Source of the DNA: Fasciola hepatica
Taxonomy: Eukaryota; Platyhelminthes; Trematoda; Plagiorchiida; Fasciolidae
Length of the DNA: 64,000 nucleotides
Assembly: GCA_948099385.1 (NCBI GenBank)
Contig: CANUEZ040000020.1
Location: 11,921,501-11,985,500 of the forward strand
Reading direction: 5' to 3'
Under the pieces are notes generated by a model. That model ran no database searches, was not told the DNA's origin, and saw nothing but the letters and a program-made list of their open reading frames with translations. A program made the position numbers and the translations under genes. Position 1 is the stretch's first letter. Each line of letters begins with the position of its first letter. Shown in pieces: positions 1 through 11,573 of this stretch.

Positions 1-770
1 TTCCAGTATGGCAACCAACTGTGTTTAGTTCTGTTACACAATCAGTGAGGCTGTTGGATCATTCGGTCAGAAAAGTTTCTTCTGAATTAAAGCTTATCTT
101 TAAGTAGCTCGCATAGTGCGCAGACCGGTTCACATACAGATGCAAGACTGACAGTAAGGAGTGACGTACGGAACCGAGCCATCTACAGTTTATTTTAGTG
201 GGGTCTACCTTGGTCTATCGCCTAGCCCAGGAGAAAAAATGCTACTTGGCACGCCAGAGTTGTATTGTTTGAAATGTGAATTGGCGAGGAACGGTCGACA
301 GTCTAAACACAGTCGAAGTCTTGATTATTTTTCGAGTGACCAGAAACACCAGAAGTGATTTTCTGGGATAGGATTTTCTGAATTTTGTGCGCCAATTCCT
401 TTCTGAAACATCCGGACGAAATAAAATGCCTGGACCAACTATTGCATTTATCTACCTATGTAATGACATGCGAGATAAAATCTGTGCAGTTGAGTGACGA
501 TCGGATCTGAGATCTCCGCATCTGCTATAGCTGTACGTGATCTAACGATGATGAATAATCTGCTCAGGTTAAATGTTTACAAGACTTTGATCGCGGAAAC
601 TCTATCCGCAAATTTTCAATACAGAATCAGACCAGAAAACATGAATTTATTAACAAGTGGTGTGCATTCAAAGAAAATAATATGAAAAATACATGTACAC
701 AAGCAGGCACAAGGGCATTGAAACCGGATAAAAATTTGTCGCGCTCAGTGGGCAGTGAGAAGGTTCAGAA
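1..770. other. Flank downstream of API5; no gene recognised
   Basis: Only short open frames occur here, and none shows a recognisable domain. The stretch lies 3' of the API5 stop codon, so its right end probably holds the API5 3' untranslated region. I saw no tRNA, rRNA or retroelement motif. Confidence 0.5.
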
Positions 771-3420
771 CTACCATCTGCGGCCCCGACCACTGCCACC
801 ACCCCGACCGGTTCGGGCTCGGCTTCCATCACTTGAGGCTTCATCGCCGAACCGATGACCCCGAGACCAATAGCCAGCAGGTGGGGCATAACGTGGTTGG
901 TCTTTCCGTGACGCCCCAGGTCCTAGTTTACTGTCCGGACCCACAGCAGCTGAAGCAGGACGCTTCGTTCCGGGTGAAATGGGAGTGGTAGGCTGAAGCC
1001 ATGACAGTGTTACAGAGGTCTTGAATGTGGGTGGATTGTGGAAGAAGTTTCTAACCAGATTTTGGATGTTGGAAACCACCTAATGGGTAAAATGGGTGGG
1101 ATATAAGGTTTGAAATCAAACGCCTTTAGGAAGGAAGTCAACATCACCAGACACAGTTGAAAGCTTTCGATACGTCTAGTGAGACTGTTATCGTACATGA
1201 TTGAGCCGGAGCGTCCGAGAGAAAGTGAGGAGATAGGAGGCCTAGATATTAGGCTTTATTCGACAAATACATGCGGCATGAGAGCTGAAACTTACAGAAG
1301 GCATGTGGTGAATTTATGGGACAGAAAAGGCGTATTAAATGCACAACTGACGAGACAAGGAATAATGTACCACAGAGACCAAGTGTGTTTCTTCGTGGTT
1401 ATCGAGAGCTGATGATGAGGGCTAGACCAGAGCAAGTAGACCACCCGTGGATCAGCGAGGCCGCAATCTGTATTGGCGATCACCCGACAACCGTGCAAAG
1501 GACGATCGCCATTGGTTAGAAATTATGGCCTTAGTAACTTCTAAATAACACTCTCATCTTCACTGGACTCAATGTCGCACCTGGTACACAGTTTTGGCCC
1601 TTATCACTGTTAGTCAAAGGGTCATGACTGCAAGCTAAGCTTGTCGTCAATCGGGCTTCTGTGGCGACAGGGCACGCATTCCACACGGTATTCCTATGTA
1701 AGCACCTGATAAAAGTACATAAAAACTATCACGCGCGTAAGAAACTTTGACCCACCCCACGCTGAGAAGCGTAGTGTCGTTAGTGAATGTTAAGTCTGAA
1801 GAGGAACATATCACTATAGGGAGCTGTGTATAAGGGGGAAGATAATCTTTGAGAACGACTCGGTTTTAAACTAACCCGATGTGCCAATATCTTCGTTCTA
1901 CTTTCTTCGGATGGCCCATTTTGACTTAAAGTGCCAGCAATCGACTGTGCGTACTCATGCGCGACTTGTCCGAGATATTGTAAGCGGGGCCGAAGCAGTT
2001 TTAGCCGAGTCAAGCCTTCCATCACTTCTGGGGTTTCCCGTTGTTCTTCCGTCAAGAATCCTCCGTAAAACTGGGGTCGACAACGCCCCATTTGACAAGC
2101 AACGTAAAGTAAACATTCCAGTTCTGAAAATTTGAGCCCAGGTGGGAACGCGGGTTTCTCTACTGTTTCCGATTGAATAGTTTTCGTGCTTTCAGTGATC
2201 TGTTTGAAAATAATTTGTTACTGGGAGATGAAATTTATCACCTTTGAGTCAGAATCCACGGCGGGAATCTCCGGTAGGAAATGCACTAAAGCGTCAAAAA
2301 GAAAGGTCATGCACTCAGCAAGGTCACTTATTGACATGGTAGACAAAGCCGGTCCATGGTGAGTAGAGAATTCGGCCATAGATCGCAAAAGACTCAACGT
2401 ATCATCTGTCAACTCGTCCGGAATTTTAGTCATGACCGGAACAACTTTCTGTAACAAATAATTGAACAACTCAGTTGCATGCACATTTTTCTATGGGTAG
2501 TGATTAACCGCTATCAACGGTAGACGGACAGCATACCGACACACACAGCGCAGCTTGTTTGCAGCTTTCCCGGATTTGTGCCACACAGGCCGGATCTGTT
2601 GCCTGAATTGAGATTCCAGAAAAGGAATTTAACAACTCACGTTAAATTGCGGACAAGCTTGAAGTGCCTGATCCGAAATCATGCAAACCAATTTCTGCCT
2701 TCCAGGCACGGATGACATGCACTTCAGTGAAGAGAGTATAGAAATCAGCAGCTGAAATTCTTCTTCTGAAACGTCCGTCAAAACCTTATTCGTCTGTTCC
2801 ACCACAAACTCTTCTACTTCGGTGGTCAACAGATTCTCGGGTAAAAGTTTCAGACGTTCAGCCAGGAATTTCATAATGTGTTCCCTAGGATTATCTGGAT
2901 TGACCGTTAACATCTGATTGAATATCCCAGCTAGGGTGGCTTTTGGATCCAAATGGAGGATTTGTGATAGTGACAATGAGACTAGATGTATTTCCTTTCA
3001 AAAACGTCATCATAAAAAACAGCAAAACATACCGAGCTGTCCTCTGATTGGAACATCTGAACGAGGATATCAGCCACACGAGGTATAAATGTGGGTATAC
3101 GTTTGCAAAACTGAAGTAAGTCATGAATTGCTTGTTTTCTGATATTGGAGTCTTCATCGTCACATAGATCCAGAATGCAATTGAAGCTTTCTTCTTTAAG
3201 GCTTTCGAATTTCTTCGAGAATTTGGCAATAAACTGACACGCTAGTCGTTTCTCCTTGTCACCACCTTTCGTGCCAGCTAAAATTCTACGATAAGCACCT
3301 TCTTTCTACAGGATTATTTTTGTGGACTAAAACTTGGCAAATTACTTCCTCCTGCGTTGTGGTCTCACCAGCAACTATGTCGTAAAAAGAGTAAAGCTCC
3401 GCGATCGTAGGATTTGTCAT
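771..3420 (-). CDS. API5: Apoptosis inhibitor 5 (API5/AAC-11) homologue, seven exons
   Basis: API5 is a nuclear HEAT/ARM-repeat scaffold known as an anti-apoptotic factor. I read the exons as complement of 3346-3420, 3033-3305, 2641-2994, 2537-2602, 2242-2490, 1876-2199 and 771-1079; together they give 549 codons plus stop, close to the human length of about 524. Every junction has GT/AG and every intron is phase 0. The order of matches to the human protein is unbroken: the N-terminal KGG(D)KEKRLA stretch, the CDDEDSNIRKQAI HEAT repeat, EVEEFVVEQTNKVLTDV, SGRQ-like GRQKLV, KNVHATELF, the ECLLY region, RLQYL, and FHNPPTFKTSVTLSW. The last exon ends in a Gly/Arg-rich tail (GRGGGSGRGRRW), as API5 does. 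The ATG at 3420 gives an MTNPTIAELY start that aligns with human MPTVEELY. Exon 3 needs the AG acceptor at 2995, not the nearer TAG, to keep frame. No lesion was seen. The identification is firm; exact splice sites are read by eye. Confidence 0.93.
1080..1875 (-). other. API5: Last intron of API5 (796 nt)
   Basis: This intron starts with GTTAGT and ends with CCCATTAG, and it joins the RLQYL-containing exon to the C-terminal exon in frame. It is about twenty times longer than the other five introns of the gene. Short open frames inside it show no domain. Confidence 0.8.
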
Positions 3421-3534
3421 TGAAAGCCGTCCAGTATTTTGCTAAGCGAGACCGTATTTGCTAAACTTAGACATGTTGATATGGTACGGAAATAAAAATA
3501 AAATATGAGAGAAATGAAAAATGCATTGGAAAAC

Positions 3535-3536
<2 letters not shown>

Positions 3537-3615
<79 letters not shown>
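3537..3615. repeat. (TA)n microsatellite, about 39 units
   Basis: A pure alternating TA tract of 79 bp lies 117 bp upstream of the API5 start codon. The tyrosine/isoleucine open frames through it on both strands are translation artefacts. Confidence 0.98.
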
Positions 3616-3618
<3 letters not shown>

Positions 3619-6136
3619 ATCTGTCTGGTTTCAGACTGTGCCAAACAAAACGGTACAATCGGGGAGGAAGAAGTAGATAGTCCGAGTCCATGATTTGTTT
3701 GCGGGCATGATACTGCCAGGTTGTCCAAGCCAAAGCAGGTGGTTGTCTTAGGGCTCTACAACCGGAACCTTTAACTATTCAAAGCCTAACCCGCAAGGCA
3801 GCAGGACGAAACTTGGGGTCCGTAATCCACTGGAGGCCGGTGACTGATTGCTCAGTTCATATGCCTTTCGGATGAGGCCGAACGTCCTTGATGCCCAGTC
3901 CAATTCTCCGCTACAGATGCCGGTGAGCATAGCTTTGTACGCCTCATATGTCACCCATGTCATGGAAGATGACACGGAGCTATGGCCGTAGTTGGTGGCC
4001 GGCCGTGCTAGCTACGTCACAGTGCTTTCAACAGATTTATTTGGCCTTTGAGAGCGTAGAACGCTAGCCAAGCAGAAAATCCCGCCGTCTACTCCTGCCG
4101 CAAATTGTCTAACACCACTTATTTAGTTAACCCACCCTGTTTATAGTTAACCAAGAAAGTGCGGCCATTCCAATATCCGCGACCTGGAGACGACCCCTTT
4201 AGCGTACAGCTATGCCCTTCTGGGTGGGAAGCTGTAATATCAGATGCACTTCAGTCCACCTGTTCACTTATTTGTACAACCACCAATGTCACGCCCAACG
4301 AGCGTCTCTCTCAATGCAACCAGAAAGCTAGCACGAGAACGTCACTTCCCAGTTGACATACTTGGGAAATCAATCATGAGTCTGAATTCGATCCTCCGGT
4401 GAAAAGTGTAGATTTCGTTGAATTCAACCCCTACTATGCACGCTTTGGTGATAGCCGGGAGGATATTGCGTCCCTCGAATACCTCGCTTTATTTGTACAC
4501 AACCGAGTCTGTGGTGAAAATGCATCTACGCCGGGAAGGTCTGACCTTCCAGATACCACGGATCCAACACCCCAGCGATGCGACAGACATTAGCTCACCA
4601 AACCCCCTTGTAGAAAGACAGCAAAGTTCCACTCACTGGAAGAGATCAGCAGATACTAACAGCAAATGGGTGAATACTAACTAAGAAACGCAAAACTGTG
4701 AACTCCAACCATTTTTCGCTCTTATTACTCCTAAATCTAGCATCATTTTTGTATTTCATCATTGCGTCATCACCAAAGACGTTTCCAGTGGAGGGAATAT
4801 GGTGAGCTAACCGCCTTCGTTTCACCAACCTTCATTCACATTTGGCAGTACTAATGAGATGTTCACAGATTCAGCACACACGATAATGACTGAGAAAAAA
4901 CTGCCGTGTAAGTTAGGCTCTATTCATCTGAAAAAGTAGAACACGCTGAAACGCAAAAAAGTACATGTTAGACGATCTGTAAAATGCAAACTTGGAAGCA
5001 ACGTCTGTGAACCGGAAGTGTTCATAACACGCTTCCACTAATAGCTCTCTGAATTCGTTGCAATTGTATGATTCAATTCCAAAATGACTGAAGCCCAAAG
5101 ACAGCCAACTCGACTTTTTCATTCACCTCAGTTTTGTTTGTGTACACCGGTTGATGCGAACTGGTTTTCAGCGGTCAACAATGGTATTTTCTTCAATGCT
5201 TTGTTAAAAAGTAATGCAAGCGGTTCAGCTAAGTGCAAGGCACTTATTAATGACGGTGGAATTGTCAAGCTCAGTAACCTGCTTGGTTTTGAGTTCTTTG
5301 AGTAAAGTCAGTTCTTGACTGCGATTGGCGAAGATCGAACCCAGGTCTGTGGAAAGCTAAAAGTAAATTCCGGTGGACATATTTTCAGTGTCGATGGCGT
5401 ACGGAACATATGATTAAACTCCGATTTGATGTCTCATGGTGCGCAGCTTATACCGCAGAGCCTATTTGTCGTATTACAAATATGGCGACAACTGCAGTCT
5501 CCAGGTACACCTTCTGTCTGCGTTTTTGATTTCGGATTTGACCAAAGTTACTTGCATAACCACTGAACGATTTGTGGTCAGGTGAGCACGTTTTTTTTCG
5601 AATATAAAGACGAAAACCTAGCAGTTCAAACATAAATCGATTCCAATGGACGACAAATGCGGTAACAAAAGCTCGAGTAGATTGCCAGATGGTCCCAGTA
5701 AATTGAGACACCAAGCTGTAGGACCGACCGAAAACAATTCCCAATCAGTTATCGCGGTAGTTAGGTTTTTGGGTTGCGTTGCCTCTCAACAATCCTTCCG
5801 TCAGAACGACAGTGCAAGCTAGGGGGCAGGAAAACCAATTGCCTTAGAGCCAGGCCATGTTAGTTTCTGACGGCACGCACCCTCTCACTCTTTCAGTACT
5901 TTGGTTAGTAGGCGTTCTATAAATTCGTCAACTCACAACTTTCAGATGGTGGTTCGTCCTTTCAGATAAATCTTTAGGTCAGATCACAGGAATTGTGGCT
6001 TCAATCTAGATGAAACCAGTTTCTTGCACCAGTGGTCTTAAGAGTGGATTCCTCCAGACTTCCACACCGGTATTCTAGCTCTGATAACCAGAGTTGTTGG
6101 GTAGCCATTTGCGAAATTGAGGAGCGAAGGTTAGAT
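3616..6136. other. Intergenic stretch, no gene recognised
   Basis: Open frames of 60-98 codons occur on both strands, but none has a domain, coherent neighbours or splice-linked partners that I could recognise. It could contain old repeats decayed beyond recognition. Confidence 0.45.
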
Positions 6137-6143
6137 TCACTAC

Positions 6144-6413
6144 TTTTTTTAATAAATGCTTGCTCATGAATGCAATGGAAGGGGTATGTACCCCATAGCC
6201 ACAAAGGCCCACTACACTATCAGGTATAACCGGCAACCAGACCCTGAGACTTGGAGTGGCAAAGAACTACATAAGGTCCAAATAGGTCAGGTGGTAACGA
6301 TCCGGACGACAGTGGAGTACTGTCTACCACCAAAGTACCGGTGATGCCGAATATCCGAACCTCGGACTTCTGAGGTAGTAAGCGAACGCTCTAAACCATT
6401 CGACCACCGCCGG
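6144..6413 (-). mobile_element. tRNA-derived SINE, copy 1, full length
   Basis: On the minus strand the element begins CCGGCGGTGG, carries an A-box-like GGTTTAGAGCG and a B-box-like GAGGTTCGGAT, and ends in A7. It is 270 bp long. A 7-bp direct repeat TCACTAC flanks it (6137-6143 and 6414-6420), which is a clean target-site duplication. The body matches the copies at 7468, 8905, 11574 and 24011. The family is my own grouping from internal comparison. Confidence 0.85.
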
Positions 6414-6420
6414 TCACTAC

Positions 6421-7254
6421 TGGGAGAAATGGTAGCATCACGGGGTCATGGACGCATTTCTCTCGAACTACTCTCACTCATGTGATCACTCAGACACGTT
6501 CAATCATAAATTAGTAGGGGAAATTTTTTCACCCAGATACAAACCTACAACCACAAGTAGCGAATCAACACAACTTTGTCAACATTCCTTAGCAATCGAC
6601 AAGGGACGGGAAGAGTTGCAGAAGCGTTTGTTTCTTTCCAAACCTGGTCACCACTAAGGCTGACCAATCAACGCCACTTGATTATCACCATGTGCTACAA
6701 GTGTGTATTGTGATTTCTACCAAATAACCGACAACGTTCGAGCGCTGTTTTCGTCGGCTAATAGTATTACTTAGTAACACCTGAATGGGCAACACTTTTA
6801 CGTCATTTGACCGCTGCATATAGTGGATGTGACTACCATTTAACCTAGACTATACCTGTAACCTAGCTATAACCAACTGTTTACCCAAATCAATCTTAGA
6901 ATTACTTACTACCTCCTATTTGTTCAGAATTAAAATGAAAATAAAAATAGAACTTGAGGTTTATTGAGGTAAACAATTGGCGAGAAATCATTGGCCGCCT
7001 ATATATAACGTTTTTGTTGTATGAATGAATAGTAAATATGCAGCGCGGCATACGTCATTTATTAATACCGCTCCTCTATTAGCAATCCCCATCGTATTAT
7101 CATTACTACGCAACACTTAGTTTTAATGGATGTGATGAATCAGCGCAAGCCCTGTGCGCTGGTTGCGACCCAGTCGTGAGAAAGCTCACCCGCGGTCACC
7201 GAAACGTTCGCTGACTATAATCATTTCCGACAACGCTGTTACCAAACATCAAAC
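6421..7254. other. No gene recognised
   Basis: AT-rich sequence with only short open frames. Nothing in it matched the retroelement families found elsewhere in the window. Confidence 0.45.
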
Positions 7255-7466
7255 GCTTGAATTTGACCCCAGACATTTGAAGTACGGTACATACTCGACT
7301 GTCTGAACACTGATGGACAAGTGAGCTGACAGCCCTGAGGGAGCCGAAAACGCCTTTATCTTCACTGTATTGATTTCGAGGCCGTTGGTCTTCGCGAAGA
7401 AATCAAGTCGATCGGAGACCGGCTGAAGTGTGTAGCGGGGGAATCCCCGAGCACGACAATATCGAT
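7255..7466 (-). pseudogene. RTE-type reverse transcriptase fragment
   Basis: Read on the minus strand, with one frame change, this gives IDIVVLGDSPAT followed by FFAKTNGLEINT and a YFKCLGS-like end. This is the segment just after the catalytic ADD motif of RTE reverse transcriptases, and it resembles the RTE copy at 25.1-26.3 kb (ILEDSPNALQP...GLEINTSKTK). The catalytic motif itself falls at the right border, where a SINE is inserted at 7468. A CADDI-like reading continues for only about 20 bp beyond that SINE. Confidence 0.6.
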
Positions 7467-7467
7467 A

Positions 7468-7720
7468 CCGGTAGTGATAGTGGTTTACAGCGTCTTCTTA
7501 CCGTATTCGAGGTTCGAATCCTGCACCGCCGATCACTTTGATAGTAAACAGCAACCCACCGTCGACCGGCTCGTTACCATATCAGACTTGTTATGATCTT
7601 GTGTACTTCTCCAATCTAAATATCAGTGTGGTTGCCGATTACGTCTTACTGCACTGGGCCTCTGAAACTATGCGGAATACTACCGTCACCGCACACATGT
7701 AAGCGCGTGTATTAAAAATA
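7468..7720 (+). mobile_element. tRNA-derived SINE, copy 2
   Basis: The sequence begins CCGGTAGTGATAGTGG, has the B box GGTTCGAATCC at 7511-7521, and ends in an A-rich tail near 7718. It matches the 24011 copy over its whole length but is more diverged. ATATCG occurs just left of the head (7459-7464) and again at the tail (7718-7723), a likely 6-bp target duplication. Confidence 0.75.
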
Positions 7721-7739
7721 TCGTCCGCACAGTTGCATC

Positions 7740-8520
7740 TAGACGATGACCCATGATGTGCTGTCCAGGCAGAACTGTCTACATCGTTACTGATACAACC
7801 GAATTTCCAAGAGCCTAATGAACGCTGGCAGAAGCGCAAAAAAGCCCTGCACACCGCCGCCAATGCCACAACAGACCCGGATTCAAGTAGGCCACACAAA
7901 CGATGGATATCTTCGACATCAGTTGCTCTGTTAAATGTTCGCGGATCCATCCCTCGGGATGCCACATTCCATAAACTACCTAAATTTCTGAGGTGCCAAC
8001 TGATTGGGTGTTTCAGAAAAAACCGTGAGCATTGGTGGATCGCGGGAACCACAGAAATGGAGAAGACTGCGTCCAACGGAAACACTCGGCACACTTACCG
8101 CTCCACTGGAGATACCGGGACACATAAGCCCGGTGTGAGTTCATCAAGGAATCCGATGGCTTACTGATTTACCCTAAAGGACGTCGTATGGACCGTTAGG
8201 TGAAACACTTTAGAGACAGTTTAGCTGGTCCAGTGCTACAGTGGACCTTTCGAATTTATCCGCAAGAGGAACGATGCGGTTGGATATCAGTCCTCCATCA
8301 GGAATGGAGGTTATGCGGAAGATAGCCTACTTCAAAAAGGTACAAATCCGCCGAACCAGTTGGGTTATCTCCATCTCTTTTCAAGGATGGGGGTGAAACT
8401 TTGGTTTCGGAGTTAACAGAACTCCTCAGAGTAATCTGCGATCGTGAACAAATTTCCAGGGAATTGTGTGAATCGGTGACTGTGCCGATTTACACGAAAG
8501 GGGGCGCGCATCTTCGAACA
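7740..8520 (+). pseudogene. RTE-type ORF fragment, EN-RT linker and start of RT
   Basis: A plus-strand frame from about 7770 reads through RWQKRKKALHTAAN, then LRCQLIGCFRKNREHWW and EMEKTASNGNTRHTYR. This is the linker preceding the RT domain in the RTE elements of this window (compare QVTKSLKNDCENWWVKVAEEME in R1). After frame changes it continues with RRMDR-VKHFRDSLAG, then FKDGGETLVSELTELLR and VTVPIYTKG, the first RT blocks. Several frameshifts and stops are present and the catalytic core is missing, so this is a dead fragment. The 151-codon minus-strand frame over 7639-8094 is its shadow. Confidence 0.7.
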
Positions 8521-8904
8521 AAAAGGCCTACTTTCAACCGGGCGACTAAGTTGTACAACAGTCCACAGCGTGAAAAACAATGGTAATATTATGACTGACT
8601 TTTCCTTTGTGTGCACCGATACCTCTCTCATTACCGCATGCATTTTACATCGTGCATAGTAACTTTTGTTCCAAACCCCTCACTTCTTTCAGAATTTCAT
8701 TACTTCTAACAAGAACTTGGGTCAACCGTGCTAGCTGCAGTGCCTCTGCCAGAAATCCTGGTTGTTGTTATTCGCTCTTCCTTGTTTAACTTCCAAGTCT
8801 CACCGAACAGGCTACCAACGGTTGATGCCTTCATTAGTCGTCGGTGTCCGTTCAAAGTGAAAACACTGACGTGTATTGTACAACATGCTGGTTCAGTTCG
8901 TACA

Positions 8905-9105
8905 CTTTATTACATGCCTATGCATGAGTAAAGCGGAAAAAGTATATTCCATAGCCTCAAAGGCTCACCGCATTATAAGAGATAGCCGGCAACTAGACCC
9001 TGAGACTTGGAGTGCAGAATCACATAAGGACTCAGCGAGTCAGGTGTGGTAACGAACTAGACAGGTGGTGGCCGGATTCTACCATCTGACCTCCGATGTG
9101 GAAAA
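8905..9105 (-). mobile_element. tRNA-derived SINE, copy 3, 5' truncated
   Basis: The tail half matches copies 1 and 5 well (GCATGAGTAAAG, CCATAGCC, AGACCCTGAGACTTGGAGTG on the plus strand). The similarity fades before the tRNA-like head, so the B box is not visible. It lies between two RTE fragments. Confidence 0.7.
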
Positions 9106-9229
9106 CGCGCTGGCTGGAAAGTTATAATTTGATCCACCTGATAAAATCAATCAGCACTGGTTGCTTATCAAGATTGCTTTGCATTCCGCTGGCCTAGCGA
9201 GTTGTGGTCCATCATGTCGCGCCGTGACA

Positions 9230-10190
9230 CCCTGGATTTCTGTTGGGTCTTTGTGCCTTCTCGACGCACGCCAGTCAATCCCGACTGGAAGCGAGTAAAA
9301 AAAACACCGCTCGCAACGAGACGTGCACTTCACGCAAGTCCACGCAGATATTTCGAAATTTGGTCTCAACGTGCACCAGGGATGGAGCGTACTGTCGCCA
9401 CGGAAAATTTTCGTATACTGTTCGGTTTCATTCGAGTCACCAGTAGGAAACCATTCGTTGTGAGCGAAACGATCTGCGAGGTTGACGGCTCATCAATTCA
9501 CAACCAGCAGCGGGCATACCAAACGCCAAGCGGAGCAATTCCAGACAGTTTAGCTGGCCTCCTGTGTCACCTTCACATACAGTTATTCCGGCACACCTCA
9601 TGTGGAGTGCTTCGACAGATCCGTTTACTGAGGCAGAGATCCATAAAGAAATCCAAGACTTAGAACGCCACAAAGAGCCAAACCCCAACGACCTTACCCT
9701 AATCCTGTTCAAATATTCTGGAATGCGGCGAGTTAGAGAATTGTGTTGTTCTCTCAGATCAGTAATCCAGAGTACGTCCCCTTTTTGTGAGGGGAGTTGA
9801 TTATTTTCCCCCGCCTTCAAAAAGGGCCTGCGTAGTGATTGCACCAACCACAGGGGCGAAAGCCTGATCTTCATAGCGTCAAAGCTACTTGCGTTTGTCA
9901 TACTTCGCAGATTGTGCCAAAAACGTAAACAGCACACTTACATGGAACAGGCTGGGTTTAGCGCTGGTCGTGGATGCATTGATTACATCTTCACTCTCCG
10001 ACAGCTGCTTGGGCACCGTTATAAATTCCAGAAACCAACGATCATGATCCTGGACATTCGCGCGGCCTTTGACTTTGTCGACAGAAGAAGGAACTGTCCG
10101 CTGAGGAATGGACTACCTGAGAAGAATGTGTCGATCCTAAAAGAGTTGTGTTGTGTATTGCGATTGGCTAATGTGTATCATATTTTGGTC
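9230..10190 (+). pseudogene. RTE-type reverse transcriptase fragment, frameshifted
   Basis: In successive plus-strand frames I read VSETICEVDGSSIHNQQR, FSWPPVSPSHTVIP, DPFTEAEIHKEIQDLERHK, FKKGLRSDCTNHRGESLI, EQAGFSAGRGCIDYIFTLRQLL and PTIMILDIRAAFDFVDR. These are RT blocks 0-4 of the RTE clade, in order, and they parallel R1 (VSETIWDRNGKPIHNKQQ through DLKGAFDSVDR). The catalytic YADD block and everything after it are absent. At least four frame changes or stops make it a pseudogene. It may belong to the same subfamily as 7740-8520. Confidence 0.78.
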
Positions 10191-10230
10191 AAACACTCAT
10201 CATGTAAAATTGAGAAGACTGAAGGGTGAG

Positions 10231-10719
10231 AATATGGGCTTTGTTCGTCTAACAGACTGGACATATACGCTTAAATAAGGAAATCGAATATACAGAAATG
10301 CTTGTTATAGGCGGGAAGTAACGAAAAGACGTTTGCACACCACATTCTTCCCCGTTGAATTTAACAATGTGGACTGCAATAGTGACGGATGTTTCCACTT
10401 CGCGATTTTGGAGATTGTACGGCCGTACTCTTTGTCATTTATCTGCGAGCCACAGTTGATATGTATTATTAGGAATACGTTGGCTAACCACTTCCATTCG
10501 AACGGGGTCGTCAGTATCTGTGTGGTGGTTTGACACGTTATTTGTGTCTGGAGTAAAACCATGTGTCATCGAGATTGCGCAGACGCTATTTTTTTGGATC
10601 GAAATTGTGAATAGGAACCTTTCCCTCGCTCCCGTCTCGTAGACGCATATGAGCTTACCTTGGGTTGTATTTGACGAATAAAACTCCGTCGACAGCAGGC
10701 TCATACCTCGACGAACGAA
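10231..10719. other. No gene recognised
   Basis: This stretch separates the RTE fragment from the RNase H end of the Gypsy element. It may be the distal part of that Gypsy copy, but I could not recognise integrase or LTR sequence in it. Confidence 0.4.
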
Positions 10720-11573
10720 CATGGCACCCCATGAAGACTGGCCCGGGAACAGAAGGCCAACTTGGTAAAAAAACTTCCGGTGCGTATTTGATGTGTCATG
10801 ACCACAAAGTTTGATGAGTCCGCAACAAGAATGCTCAAGAGTTTCGGGTTGTGGTGTGTGAGTAGTAGTTTAAACGTTAGCATTCGTTTCAAATGATCGA
10901 ACGATGCTTGGCAGTTTTCTGACCAACATCAGCAGTCGATTAAGTGACTCTCGTATTTCGTGAGTTGCCGGTAGAAATGCACCTTATTAGTTGATTAGTC
11001 CCAAGAATGAGCGAAGGGACGTGACGTATTTTGGTTGTGGCATTCGCTGTATTGCTCTAGTGTTTTCTGGGTCTGGGTGGCGATCGTTCGCGCCAAATAT
11101 GAAACCGATGTATTTGATCGAGTTGAGGCGGCATTGGCACTTTTATAGTCTTGGGCGTAGCCCAAAGGATTGGATTCGATCGAGCAATTCATCCATCTGA
11201 CATTGGAGTTTTTCTGTTGACTTTCCGGTCTCATTGACATCACTGAGGTAGGCTGCGGTTCCGGATAGACCAGTGATCATTGTGTCCATCACTCGTTGGG
11301 AAATCGCGGGGGCGGTTTTTATTCCGAAAGGTAGGCGTGTAAATTGATATAGCCCCGATGGGTGTTTATCGTCAGCAGATATATGGATTCTGGTGCCACT
11401 TCTATCTGAAGATACGCTCCGGATAGGTCGGGTTTTGCGAAGCAAGTACCGCCGTTGAGAGTTGGAATATGGATTCCGGAAGCGGTAATGAGCAATCGAG
11501 TTCTAACACCGCACTGAGGCCCGTTGAAAAATCGGTACAGAGTCTGATAGTACCACTGGGTTTCTTCACAAGT
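10720..11573 (-). pseudogene. G1 reverse transcriptase and start of RNase H
   Basis: From 11573 leftward I read LVKKPSGTIRLCTDF, then YQFTRLPFGIKTAPAISQRVMD, AAYLSDV in place of the catalytic YLDD, KYVTSLRSFLGL and finally LLLTHHNPK. The block order is that of Gypsy RT followed by RNase H. YLDD is changed to YLSD and there are several frame changes, so the enzyme is dead. Its N-terminal part lies on the far side of the nested insertion, at 15361 and above. Confidence 0.8.
11568..11573. repeat. Target-site duplication ACAAGT, left copy
   Basis: The 6-bp ACAAGT here and at 15361-15366 bracket the SINE piece plus R1. Using one copy restores an unbroken Gypsy RT frame (PIGLV followed by KKPSG). 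Confidence 0.8.

Noticed and set aside
238..252. TGCTACTTGGCAC near the left edge as a relict of the foldback element
   Set aside because: Only 11 bases match, with no second arm nearby; this is within reach of chance or strong decay.
2891..3229. 112-codon minus-strand frame across API5
   Set aside because: It is a different frame that reads through API5 exons 2 and 3 and the intron between them. The spliced frame aligns with API5; this one does not.
3505..3733. Tyr/Ile repeat proteins on both strands
   Set aside because: They are translations of the (TA)n microsatellite.
7639..8094. 151-codon minus-strand open frame
   Set aside because: The plus strand over most of it carries a continuous RTE linker reading (RWQKRKKALHTAAN, FRKNREHWW). 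The minus frame has no domain apart from a short CADDI string next to the SINE.
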